Assembly (NCBI RefSeq): GCF_009905375.1
Contig: NC_133653.1
Coordinates: 83,402,911 to 83,466,910 of the forward strand
Origin: Apium graveolens
Taxonomy: Eukaryota > Streptophyta > Magnoliopsida > Apiales > Apiaceae
Reading direction: 5' to 3'
Length of the DNA: 64,000 nucleotides
Positions within the stretch are counted from its first letter, which is position 1, and every line of letters starts with the position of its first letter. Below are positions 1 to 9,668 of the stretch, one piece after another. The translations under genes and the position numbers were made by a program. The notes below the pieces were generated by a model that was given only the letters and a program-made list of their open reading frames with translations, ran no database searches and had not been told where the DNA came from.

Positions 1-1
1 T

Positions 2-1279
2 GCTCCTGTTGCAAGACTTGAAGCCATCAGAATTTTCTTAGCCTATGCAGCCCATGCCAATTTCAAAGTCTATCAAATGGATGTCAAGAGTGCATTTCTA
101 AATGGAGATTTGGAGGAGGAAGTCTATATCAGTCAGCCTCCTGGTTTTAAAGATCCAAATTTTCCAGAATATGTCTACTATCTTTTGAAAGCACTTTATG
201 GACTGAAGCAAGCACCTAGAGCCTGGTATGATACTTTGTCAAAGTTTTTTTTAGAGAATCACTTTACTAGAGGTACTGTAGATAAAACTTTATTCTTTAA
301 AAATGTTAATGGCTCTAGTATACTTGTTCAAATTTATGTAGATGATATTATTTTTGGCTCTACAGATGAAAAACTTCGCAAAAAGTTTGCCAAATTGATG
401 CAAAGTAAGTATGAAATGAGCATGATGGGAGAACTAACTTACTTTCTTGGTTTGCAAGTTAAGCAAGTTAATGATGGAATATTCATTTGTCAAACTAAAT
501 ACATTTATGAACTTTTAAAGAAGTTTGATCTAATGAATTGCACATCTGCAAAAACTCCCATGGCCACTGCAACAAAGCTTGAATTAAACACTACTGAAAA
601 GTTTATGGATATTTCAAGTTATAGGGGCATGGTTGGCTCACTTCTGTACTTAACAGCTAGTAGGCCAGATATAATATTTCATACTTATCTTTGTGCTAGA
701 TTTCAGGCTGATCCTAGAGAATCTCATTTAGTAACTATTAAGGGAATTTTCAGATATCTCAAGGGAACATCAAAACTTGGCATTTGGTACCCTAGAGATT
801 CTGGTTTTGATTTAACTAGTTATTCAGATGCAGATTATGCAGGTTGTAAAATAGACAGAAAAAGTACAACAGGAACCTGTCAATTTCTAGGGAACAAGCT
901 TGTGTCCTGGTTCAGTAAAAAGCAAAAATCAGTTTCTACCTCTACAGCTGAAGCTGAATATATTGTTGCTGGTAGTTGCTGTGCACAGATTTTGTGGATG
1001 AAAAACCAATTGTTGGACTACGGTCTACAACTGGATAGGATTTCTATTTTCTGTGATAACACAAGTGCAATTGCCATCACTGAAAATCTAGTACAACATT
1101 CAAGAACAAAGCACATAGACATCAAGTACCACTTTATAAGGGAACATGTGATGAATGGTACTGTGGAACTGCATTTTGTTCCAAGTGAAAAGCAACTTGC
1201 AGATATATTTACCAAGCCACTTGATGAATCCACCTTTTCTAGGTTGGTAAGTGAGTTAGGTATGCTTAATTATTCTTGA
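2..1279 (+). CDS. Ty1-copia pol, reverse transcriptase and RNase H (C-terminal part)
   Basis: The frame is open from base 2 and ends in TGA at 1277-1279, so the fragment starts inside the polyprotein. The reverse transcriptase part has the copia landmarks [20 protein letters not shown] and the catalytic YVDD box near 337-348. The RNase H part has STAEAEY (about 943-963), the [12 protein letters not shown] stretch and the closing LADIFTKPL motif. The enzyme copies the element RNA into DNA in the cytoplasmic particle. No frameshift or stop is seen in 425 codons, so this copy is fairly young. The downstream neighbour is the extra ORF of the same element. Confidence 0.93.
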   Translation, partial: APVARLEAIRIFLAYAAHANFKVYQMDVKSAFLNGDLEEEVYISQPPGFKDPNFPEYVYYLLKALYGLKQAPRAWYDTLSKFFLENHFTRGTVDKTLFFKNVNGSSILVQIYVDDIIFGSTDEKLRKKFAKLMQSKYEMSMMGELTYFLGLQVKQVNDGIFICQTKYIYELLKKFDLMNCTSAKTPMATATKLELNTTEKFMDISSYRGMVGSLLYLTASRPDIIFHTYLCARFQADPRESHLVTIKGIFRYLKGTSKLGIWYPRDSGFDLTSYSDADYAGCKIDRKSTTGTCQFLGNKLVSWFSKKQKSVSTSTAEAEYIVAGSCCAQILWMKNQLLDYGLQLDRISIFCDNTSAIAITENLVQHSRTKHIDIKYHFIREHVMNGTVELHFVPSEKQLADIFTKPLDESTFSRLVSELGMLNYS

Positions 1280-1373
1280 ATCATTTCAGATATTGTTGCA
1301 AGTTGTAATGTAGCCAGAAATCTAATTAATTTTTCAGTCTTGGATGAAATTTTGGCTAAGTCAAAATTTACAT

Positions 1374-1580
1374 CTCGACGGATGATCATTATCCATCGAG
1401 TTTGATCATCCGTCGGTGTACAATTTGTTAATAAAATCAATTATTTTTCTGGAATATTTTTATGACTCGACGGATATCTAATTTATTCCCATCCGTCGAA
1501 TTGTCTCATTCTTAGCCGTTGATTCTCTGAACATTATCCATCGAGTATACTTATAGTTTGTAAGCATAACATGACGGATA
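1374..1580. repeat. Short palindromes of element 1 (CGACGGAT family), post-pol spacer
   Basis: Several copies of CTCGACGGAT and its complement face each other. The clearest hairpin, 1374-1400, has 10-base arms (one mismatch) around a 7-base loop; others lie near 1405-1420, 1465-1500 and 1535-1580. The same motif recurs inside the extra ORF (3451-3565) and in the LTR (6594-6665, 6850-6955). Sirevirus elements are known to carry repeated palindromes here; the function is unproven. Confidence 0.8.
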
Positions 1581-1684
1581 ATTGATGGAATTTTTACAGT
1601 TTATTTTTAAAACGGCTATTTTGGGCAATTCTTATTGGTTACTTTATTTTACTTTATTATTTCTAACAGTTATTTTTGAGATAG

Positions 1685-1692
1685 TATAAAAG
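1685..1692 (+). promoter_or_regulatory. TATA box (TATAAAAG) in front of the extra ORF of element 1
   Basis: TATAAAAG lies 113 bases before the ATG at 1805. The bases between are CT-rich and lack ATG, like a plant leader. The second copia element has the same arrangement (TATA at 9306, ATG at 9403). A separate promoter for the extra ORF is inferred, not shown. Confidence 0.5.
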
Positions 1693-1804
1693 CATAATTC
1701 ATTTTCATTACTTTTCTTTTATCATTCTCAAATCATCTGCTCTAATTTCTTTATTTCTCAAAAGAAATTATCATCTCTCCCTCTGCAATTTTCACTCTCT
1801 AACA

Positions 1805-4800
1805 ATGGCACCAGTCGTCAAGATCATGTCTCAAACTGGATTTATCTATGAGAAGAACAACCTCACTGCTCTTGTGAATAAGGGGATTCAACAGTCTGGC
1901 GAATACCACAAAATGATGGATTTTGTGAAGAACTGCAAACTCAACTATGCCATTCTGGAATCACCCACCATCAACTGTGAGGTTGTTGAAGAGATGTGGA
2001 CGACTGCAACATACAACTCAACTGATAAGACTATCATATTCACTATTAAAGGTAAGGAATTATGTGTCAATAGTGATATTGTTAAAGCATGTTTCAAAAT
2101 TCCTGATAATACTGTAACTTCACCACACACCGACACTGACATTGTTAATATGCTTAACTCCATGGGCTATGCACTCCCTACTTCTAAATTAAGTGAAATT
2201 AGGAGGTTGGGTCTTAGGAAGGAATGGAGTTATCTGTGTGATGTAGTTACTAAGGTATTTTCTGGTAAAATTAGCAATTTTGATTCAGTTAATATCTCTA
2301 TGCGTAACATGCTTTCCATGCTAGTAACTGATAAAATTTTCAACTTTAGTGATCTTGTCATATTTGAGTTGGGGTTTAAGTTAGGGGAGCTAAATAAGAG
2401 GGGTAAAAATGTTTACTATGCTAGATTTTTAATGATGATTTCTAATCACCTCACTGAGAATATTGTGCTTGAGAACCCACCCAACAAATTAGATTGTTGG
2501 GTTCAAGAGAGGAGAATCATTGCAGATTTGAACAGGGCAAACCATCACAAAGAGGTGTCGCTCTTCTACTTTCCAGTTATGGAGGCACCTCAGGTAAGTG
2601 AGGTAAGTTCAACTGTCTCTACTCTTCCAGCCTCACACACTTCTTTGCATTCCAGTGTAGCCATGGCAACTGTGTCATTGACCCAACAGTTGCCTTCCCA
2701 AGCTACCAAATCCAAAATCTCAAAAACAAAGATAAAGAAATCCCCCTCTGGTGTCTCTCAAAAGATGTCAGTTATAAAATCCACAAAACCAAAAGAGGGG
2801 AGTGTGAAGGTGGGTAAGAAAGGTGAGGGACAGGGTGAACATCAAAAAAAACCCTAAGAATAAGGTTGGAGAGGTGAGTGTTTCCCAGCCTAGCCACACT
2901 GAGTTTCCCAACAAACTGCAGTGCTTAATAAGGATATAAGCTCATTACTAGTTGCATCCTCCCAAAAGGATGTGACTATTGAACAAAGCTCTCAACCAAG
3001 AGCACAGGCCAAAAGGGTAAGGGACACAAGCTAACCCCAAACCTATATTAGAAAGAAGAAACCAAAGACCCTTGGGGATGCACAGGGTTCACACACTGTG
3101 CAAACTGGTGCTAAAGACACAGTCACTACACCTTCTCAAAGTCAGATTGATGTGGCTCCAATAAATGTGGAGTCACAGCCAAAATCTCTAAAAATTGAAG
3201 CACCTGAAACACCAAATTCTCCCACACACTCTTTGGATGTTGACATGATAAACACATCACTTCCAAATTCTCCATCTTTAACTCTCATGGAGAAGCCAAA
3301 AATCCAAGCAAGTGAGCATCATCTTCTAGATGATTTGTTGGCTCACTTGCCATTTCTTTCTGAGATTGTTAAGACATCTGTGCCTAAATTTTCATCAATC
3401 TGCACAGAGTCCACAATAGTCTCCACTCCAAACTCATTTATTTCTACTCTCTCGATGGATATTGTTCATCCATCGAGTAGTGATTGTATCCCGATGGATG
3501 TGCCTAACAGCAGTCATCCGTCGGTTAGCCAAATTACTACCCCGATGGATATCTCTTATCCGTCGACTGTCTCTGCACAACTTTAAATTTTATCAATTAT
3601 TACAAGTGCAGAAGACTTAGTAGTAGTACAATCACTCCTAGGATTGAGGGAAGGAAGTGAAATGAGTGAGAGTTTGGGTTGCTCCCAGGAAAAAGGAGAG
3701 GAAAAGAGTGAACCAATGCAGTCCATTTCTTCAGGACTGGCAAAAGAGAGTGTGAGGAGTCCCACCTTAGATGGTGAAGGTGAGGGTGTGAGGGTGGGGA
3801 GCCAAGGTGAGACCTTGATGCAACAAAAGAGAGATCAAGAGAGAAATGCAGGTACAGGAGTGATAAGGGTGGAAACCATTGCAAGTGAGTCAATGAATGT
3901 CAATGATGCAGAAAGGGAAAGGTTATTTCAGCAAGAATATCAAGTTATTATAGAATCCATTTCCCTGGATGATGAGACATTTACTCACCCTGTGACAGCT
4001 TACCAAACTCTAGCTGTACAGGGCAATGAGGAGGCTGAAAGATTGCTGAACTTGGTGCATACAACACAATCTTTACAAAAAGCAAAGGATGCAATCACTG
4101 TTATGCCTTCCAATACAGGCAGTGATTTGGAACTGGATGAGACTTCTTTTGGTGATGCTGTTGGGATGATGAGGAAGATATCATGGACATAGGGGAAATG
4201 CAGATGTTCCTACCTGGATGCTAACAAAAGAATGCTCCTACTCACATCTCGAATCAACACTTTTCCAGTTAACTCATGACACCCAAGCAGCCATTCAAAC
4301 ATCTACTAATGCCAGCACAAAGAAGCTACTCAAAGCACATCTTGAAGCACTCCAGCTGCATAAGATTCAAGCCCTCCAACACAGTTAGAGTGTGGATGCC
4401 ATCAAGAAGGAAATTTCTGAAGTCAAGAAGGATGTTATAGAAAGGATGGATGGTAGACTCTCTTCAACCACCATGACTAAAATTGCTCACAAAATAAGGA
4501 AGGAGGCTGATCTAAACAGGAAAGTTGAGGCCATGGACTCAAGACTATCTGCTGTAGAGCAGTCAATGTCCAAGATACTAAATAATCAAGAAGCTCAAAC
4601 TGCATTACTCCAACAATTGGTAGTAGCTCAACTCCCTCCCACACAACTTGATGATAACAAAAAGGGGGAGAAAGGATCAAGTGAGGGGGAGAAACAACTT
4701 AACATTCAAGTCAGTAAAGTAATTATGCATACAATTGCTTTCACCAAGCCACCAATAACAAACAGTATTGATCTAATAAATGAAGCAGCAGCCATATTGA

Positions 4801-6326
4801 GAGCAGCTGAAAAGAAGAAGTTGAGCCAAATCAACTGGGAAAAAATTGATGAGGACATTCAAAAGAATTTTGGGCTAGCAAAGGAGCCAGAAAAATCAGC
4901 CATTCATCACTCTCGAGTCAGGCAAATTTCTGTGAATGATATGAGCATGAACTATCTGGAAAGAGGCCAAACATCCTGCATCAAATCTCCAAAGGCAGAT
5001 TTAATCATGAAGCCAAAGGTTAACTACTCAAAATCTTTACTAAAGAATCCTTTGGACACAGTGTATAAGATACCAAAGCCTGATGAGAAGAAACTGTTGT
5101 CAAGATCTATTGCATTCTACAAGGATCCAGCTGATTCAGTATTGAAAAGGAGAATTGCCAAAGTTTTCAAAAATGGTAAGGAAATTTGTGTGGTGGCTGG
5201 ACACCCTCAATTTGCTGAAGCAAAAAGAGAAGAAAAGGCAAGATTGAAGCAAGAAAAGAAGCAAGTTGCTCTAGATGCTAAAAAGGTCAAACAAAAGAAG
5301 GAGCAAGCTGCTATCTTGGCCAAACTGCAAGCTGTGAAACCTACACAACAAATTCCTGAACAACCATCTGAAACCACTGAATCTAAGGAACTGAAGATGC
5401 AAGAAGAATCACAGCTGAGAAAAATTTTTAGATACAAAGTTCATGCAAAGAGAAAAGTGGACTTTGATAAGAAGGAATTGGATGATCAGTTTCCCAAAAA
5501 TTCTACATCTGTAACAACTCAAACATCCATGCCCTCTGTGGCACATGGAGAATTCAAGATAGATCCATCTAAGAATTTTCATGGTGAACCTATCATTCCA
5601 AAGAATGAGCCAATGGACTGGGATAGTCTACCAATACCTGAACTCAATCTACCTCATCTCATGAAGCCAAAGAAGACAAAGACAAGAGCAATTAAGAAAG
5701 TGAAGCCCTCAACTCTCAGATCCAAGTCCCTAACCAAAGCTCAACCCAAAGTCAACAAAGGAGCCATCATGTACATCTGTGACATCAAAGAATTCTCAGA
5801 TTTAAACCTCTATCTAGATGAACTAGAAGAAGTTAGAGGGATTGATGCCTACAGGAATCTACCTGAAAGGTTAGTATTCAAGTACAAGGGAGGAAAAGAG
5901 ATACAGTGGCCACTTCACAGGATCCTTCAAGAAAGCCAATATGTGCTGATAAAGGTTTATTCATCCTTCAAAAAGAACTTTGGATTCAATGTGACAGCTA
6001 GAAGACTTGTTCTAAAGAAGATTGAAGAACTGAGGAGTATTAGAGCCAAAGATGCACTCCCAAAGACCCTAATTATTCCTTACACAGGGAGTAGAGTGCA
6101 TCTAAGGCCCTACTGGCTGATGGAATTCATGGATGATAAAGGAGTTAGAAGATTCTTCAGATTAGAAGACCAATTGAGTATCTCTAGTAATGAGACTCTT
6201 TTGGAAATGCAAGAAATGTTAAATCTCTCAGAATCTGATGAACTGGAATTCCACAGACAGTTCCAAAATCAGATAGAAGAAAACAACAGAAAGCTTGGAA
6301 AGAGATCCAGATCTTTAAGGAAATAG
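1805..6326 (+). pseudogene. Post-pol extra ORF of Sirevirus-like element (env-like/accessory ORF), broken
   Basis: This was one reading frame of roughly 1500 codons, now in pieces at 1805-2857, about 3098-3586, 3644-4192 and 4392-6326. The first break is a run of eight A near 2847; a shift near 4170 and an in-frame TAG at 4386-4388 are also visible. The N-terminal ~270 residues look globular. The middle is Ser/Pro/Thr-rich and low in complexity. The last piece begins with coiled-coil-like sequence (residues ~1-80), then a Lys/Glu-rich stretch and a more globular C-terminus (about 5760-6300). I see no convincing signal peptide or membrane span, so an envelope role is not supported. The right-hand element (61880-63863) has an ORF of the same style in the same place. 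Function unknown. Confidence 0.75.
3451..3565. repeat. Element-1 palindromes inside coding sequence
   Basis: Three CGATGGAT...ATCCRTCG hairpins lie in frame in the extra ORF. The first (3451-3477) has perfect 10-base arms and a 7-base loop, the second (3491-3524) a 16-base loop and the third (3542-3565) a 7-base loop. Loop lengths differ by 9, so the frame is kept, and each copy is read as a variant of (S/P)MD...(H/Y)PS. Confidence 0.75.
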
Positions 6327-6500
6327 ATTAATCTGCTCAGGCTAAAGGAGCACCTTAAAAATAACTGTGAGCAAATCTTTGTACATTTTGTGATTTGCGG
6401 CACTTTATAGTTTTATCTACTTTCATTTAAATTTGTATTCTTAGAGTGTTTTGTTATCATCAAGTTTCTCTTAATTTATGGCTACAATTCTAGTAGACAT

Positions 6501-6514
6501 AAATTGGGGGAGAT
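6501..6514 (+). other. Polypurine tract of element 1
   Basis: The purine run AAATTGGGGGAGAT lies directly before the LTR start TGTTGTG. It is the primer site for plus-strand DNA synthesis. The fourth element has a near-identical tract at 61742-61755 on the other strand. The 170 bases between the extra ORF and this tract hold no gene. Confidence 0.85.
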
Positions 6515-6816
6515 TGTTGTGAATATGTTGTGAACTTGATGATTTCATTAACAAAACACCTTAGTAGATTCAACTTAGTGAAAAATGTAGCACTCGACGG
6601 AAAAGGAATATAGTCCCGACGGATAACTCAATGTAGTCCCGACGGATGATGGTTTATTATCAATCGAGTGAGTAGCTTATGTAATAATAAGTCATGTAGC
6701 ACATTTCTGCAAACACCTTTGTTTAGATTCTGTAGTAGTATATAAGTAATGTTGACTTTAATTAGATATGCAGAATAGGTTGATTAATTGTACATAGATG
6801 ATGTCTTGTAATTCTG

Positions 6817-6824
6817 TATAAATA
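6817..6824 (+). promoter_or_regulatory. Candidate LTR TATA box
   Basis: TATAAATA lies about 300 bases into the LTR, a usual place for the element's own promoter. A second TATA-like stretch lies near 6738. No start site can be seen. Confidence 0.4.
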
Positions 6825-7285
6825 AAATGAAGTCAAGTGCCAAATAGCTACCCGGCGGATGATCAACAAAGCCACCGACGAATGATCAACAAAGCCACCG
6901 ACGGATGATCATGTACCCGGCGGATGATAAATTCAAACATCCGTTGACAGTGACAACACAGTCACATGCATTGAGTGTATGCAAAAGGAATGTGGCAGCC
7001 TATTCAACTGGGTTTTTTAGAACAAAGAAGTATTGCCATTTCCATGCTATTATGAAGATATTCAAAGATGCTGGAATAGAGTAGTGAAGCAGCATAGTAT
7101 TAGACTTGATAGGTTTTGTTTTATTATCTTGTCTTATTACTGTGTAATCTTAGTGATAAATAAACCAAGAGTAGCAAATAGAACAACAAGAAGACTAATC
7201 AAATATTTTTCTCAGAGAATCATTTGTAAGCTGTATCCTAGCATTTCTCTGTAGGTTTAGCTATTCAAGCTTCACAGAGTTCTCT

Positions 7286-7287
<2 letters not shown>

Positions 7288-7333
<46 letters not shown>
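7288..7333. repeat. (AT)23 microsatellite in the LTR
   Basis: An unbroken AT run of about 46 bases inside the 3' LTR. It is likely to vary in length between copies. Confidence 0.95.
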
Positions 7334-7335
<2 letters not shown>

Positions 7336-7533
7336 GGTTGATACATTCAAGTCCACCAGAAAGTTTTAAAGACTTGCGTTTTTATTACTTTGTGTTTTTT
7401 ATTCATATTTAACTTGTTATTCCGCACTTTGCAAATCAAAACACTGTCATATATATCTTAAGTTAGAACATTTTATAATCCAGAATAAGTTTCAAGAATT
7501 CCATTCAACCCCTCTTCTATAATTCTTGTTGCA

Positions 7534-7931
7534 TTGTTAGGGACTAATAGACTTGTATCTTGGTATAGCAAGAAACAACAATCTGTATCAACTTCTACAG
7601 CTGAAGCTGAATACATAGCTTCAGTAAGTTGTTGTGCTCAAGTGCTTTGGATTAGAAATCAGCTAATGGATTATGGCTTAGTGTTACACAAAATTCCTAT
7701 TATGTGTGACAATACTAGTGTTATATCTATAGTAGCTAATCCAGTTAATCATTCTAGGACAAAGCACATTGATGTGAGGTATCATTTCATCAAAGAACAA
7801 CAAATGGTACCATTGAGCTCATTTTTGTACCAACAGAAAAACAATTAGCTGACATTTTTACTAAACCTTTGGATGAACCAACTTTCACGAGACTCGTAGG
7901 AGAAATTGGAATGCTTAACTCTTCATCCTAA
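7534..7931 (+). pseudogene. Copia RNase H C-terminal fragment (element 2)
   Basis: The reading frame has the copia RNase H landmarks [20 protein letters not shown] and [13 protein letters not shown]. One base is missing near 7803, so the frame closes early at 7848. The matching C-terminus ([12 protein letters not shown]) continues in the next frame to TAA at 7929-7931. The upstream part of pol is absent because element 1 is inserted at its left edge. Confidence 0.85.
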
Positions 7932-8179
7932 GGCAAGAACTCAGCTAATGCTTTGCAGCAGATTAATCTCCAGTAAATCAAAATTAATTTGATTAAATTG
8001 GAAATTAACTAAAATATGAATTATAAATATTTCAGAAATCTCTGCATATTTTTTTTTCAAATTCAAATTCAACTTGGAATGTTCAAATTCTAAGTAAATT
8101 GCTCAGTTGTTAATTTACATTTTTAATATGTAAAATTAACACAAAGCAGAATTACAAAAAACAAAAGTATATAGAGAAC

Positions 8180-8700
8180 TGATTTCTCGATAAGTAAAAA
8201 TTGACTTCTCGACAAGTCATTATAGGACTTCTCGAGTGAGTCCTCGATAAGTCAATTTACTGACTTCTCGAGTGACTTCTCGATAGGCTTAAAAATGACT
8301 CATCAATAAGTCCTTGTAGAGTTCTCTAGTAGTGTTTATTCACAGAGTTCCCTACAAGTACAATTTTTGACTTATCAATAACTCAGAACTGAGAAAATTT
8401 AAATTAACAAATTATTTTGGTAAAATACTTTTGGAAAATTCATTCTAATTTCATTTTGAATTTATTCAAATAAAAGTTAGAATTAATTCAGTCCACTTTT
8501 TGGACAAACTGGGTATTTATTTGACATCTCGATAAGTCAATTTTGAGTTCTCTAAAAGAGTAATTTAAAATGACTTCTCGATATGTACTTTATCTCTTAA
8601 AATGACTTCTCGATAGAAAAACCCCAAATGTCTATTTTTGAGTTCTCAACAAGTCATTTACTTTTACTATAAATACTCAGACTTCTCGATACATATTTTA
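8180..8700. repeat. Element-2 palindromes (GACTTCTCGATAAGTC family) in post-pol spacer
   Basis: More than ten copies of GACTTCTCGA(T/G)... and the complement occur, several joined into near-palindromes such as 8203-8218. This is the same architectural position as the CGACGGAT palindromes of element 1 but an unrelated motif. The rest of 7932-9300 is AT-rich spacer without a gene. Confidence 0.75.
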
Positions 8701-9305
8701 ACTTGGAATTTCTCAAAATTCTAAGCAAACTGAATATTTATTAATTCATATCCTAAATATATGAAGTTAATAAAAAATAGATCAAAATAAGCAAAAAGTA
8801 TGAAAAACTAAAATAATTTAATTCATAAATTATGTTAAGAAAAATACTTTTGACATACTTTGTCTATAATTACTCAGACTTGTTGACACATTTACGTGCT
8901 TATGTGCAATTTTTTTAATGTGGAATATGTTAGTCTAATGAAAGTAGACTAGTACATTATATGTGATGTTTTGAGAATGATGATAATAGTTAAATTTATT
9001 TGACTATATGCTAATTATGTGTTGTGGATTTATTCAAAATAATTCCTTATCAGTATTTATTTTGATGAGTTAGCCAGTGGAATATTTTGCTGATAGGAAG
9101 GGTTACTCTGTGTATAGGGGTACTTGTTTATTTGCATGGGGAATAGTTAACCTAGAAAGTGAACTAAGATTCTTGAGTACTTGCATGGGGAATTCTAGAA
9201 AGTTAAGTCACTTCTTACTGTCTAGATACTCATAAAGTATGTTTGTGTGATTATTACACTTATTAACCGGGCAATTCAAGAGTCTCTTGGTTTCTTTTCT
9301 CCTTC

Positions 9306-9312
9306 TATAAAT
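9306..9312 (+). promoter_or_regulatory. TATA box in front of the extra ORF of element 2
   Basis: TATAAAT lies 97 bases before the ATG at 9403. The leader between is CT-rich, as in element 1. Confidence 0.45.
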
Positions 9313-9402
9313 TCAAACCCTTCTCTCTTCATTATTCGTCACTACTCTCTTTCTCAACAAGCATCCTAACTTCAAAACTCACTTATTGTTCATCTCTCTC
9401 CA

Positions 9403-9668
9403 ATGGCTGCCCCGATCTTCTACAAGCTTATCAATGGAGTTTATCAACCCGCTCTTCATTTGGCTGACAACCAAGTCTACTATGACCCTTTCGGACTGCG
9501 TGTCCGCGTCAGGGGGATTGTTTGCGGTCCCTTTGATGTTCCCCTTGACATTTTTGATGAACTCTCGTGGGATGATCAGATAAACTTCCTATTTTTTGAG
9601 GGAGAAGTCTCTCTTGAGCAGGAGAGACGTGCCATGGTGGCTGAGCAGCAACGCCTTGCTGCTCTGGA
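9403..9668 (+). pseudogene. Start of element-2 extra ORF, cut by gypsy LTR
   Basis: An ATG opens a frame of about 89 codons with a globular, acidic and aromatic-rich composition. It runs straight into the TGTGGCGCC end of the gypsy LTR; codons after 9668 belong to the LTR. It stands where element 1 has its extra ORF. I do not recognise the domain, and its first residues are not alike to element 1. The lost remainder is not seen on the far side of the gypsy sequence. Confidence 0.6.

Larger units (their letters stand above)
1..7533 (+). mobile_element. Sirevirus-like Ty1-copia retrotransposon, element 1 (5' part outside window)
   Basis: In order it holds the C-terminal part of pol, a palindrome-rich spacer, a long extra ORF in pieces, a polypurine tract and a 3' LTR. 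An extra ORF between pol and the 3' LTR plus repeated CG-containing palindromes is the layout known for Sireviruses. The right edge falls inside a copia RNase H coding region that belongs to another element, so this copy was inserted into an older one. The pol piece is open while the extra ORF is disrupted several times. Confidence 0.85.
6515..7533 (+). repeat. 3' LTR of element 1
   Basis: It starts TGTTGTGAATATG right after the polypurine tract and most likely ends ...CTTGTTGCA at 7533, where sequence of another element's RNase H begins. It contains the CGACGGAT palindromes, TATA-like TATAAATA at 6817-6824 and an AT microsatellite. The partner 5' LTR is outside the window, so the right end is inferred from the RNase H junction and the TG...CA rule. 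Confidence 0.75.
7534..9668 (+). mobile_element. Second Sirevirus-like copia element, internal remnant (element 2)
   Basis: The remnant starts mid-RNase H and includes the pol stop, a palindrome-rich spacer, a TATA box and the first 89 codons of an extra ORF. It then stops at the TGTGGCGCC start of a gypsy LTR. Its RNase H and palindrome motif (GACTTCTCGATAAGTC type) differ from element 1, so it is another family. It was cut on the left by element 1 and on the right by the gypsy LTR. Confidence 0.75.

Noticed and set aside
1805..6326. Calling the extra ORF an envelope gene
   Set aside because: No signal peptide, membrane span or cleavage-site pattern could be seen; only the position is env-like.
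7033..7254. A 73-codon frame in the element 1 LTR
   Set aside because: It lies wholly in the LTR and has no recognisable domain.
8180..8700. Regularly recurring short repeats suggesting a CRISPR array
   Set aside because: The units are irregularly spaced, partly inverted and part of a plant retrotransposon spacer; the DNA is eukaryotic.
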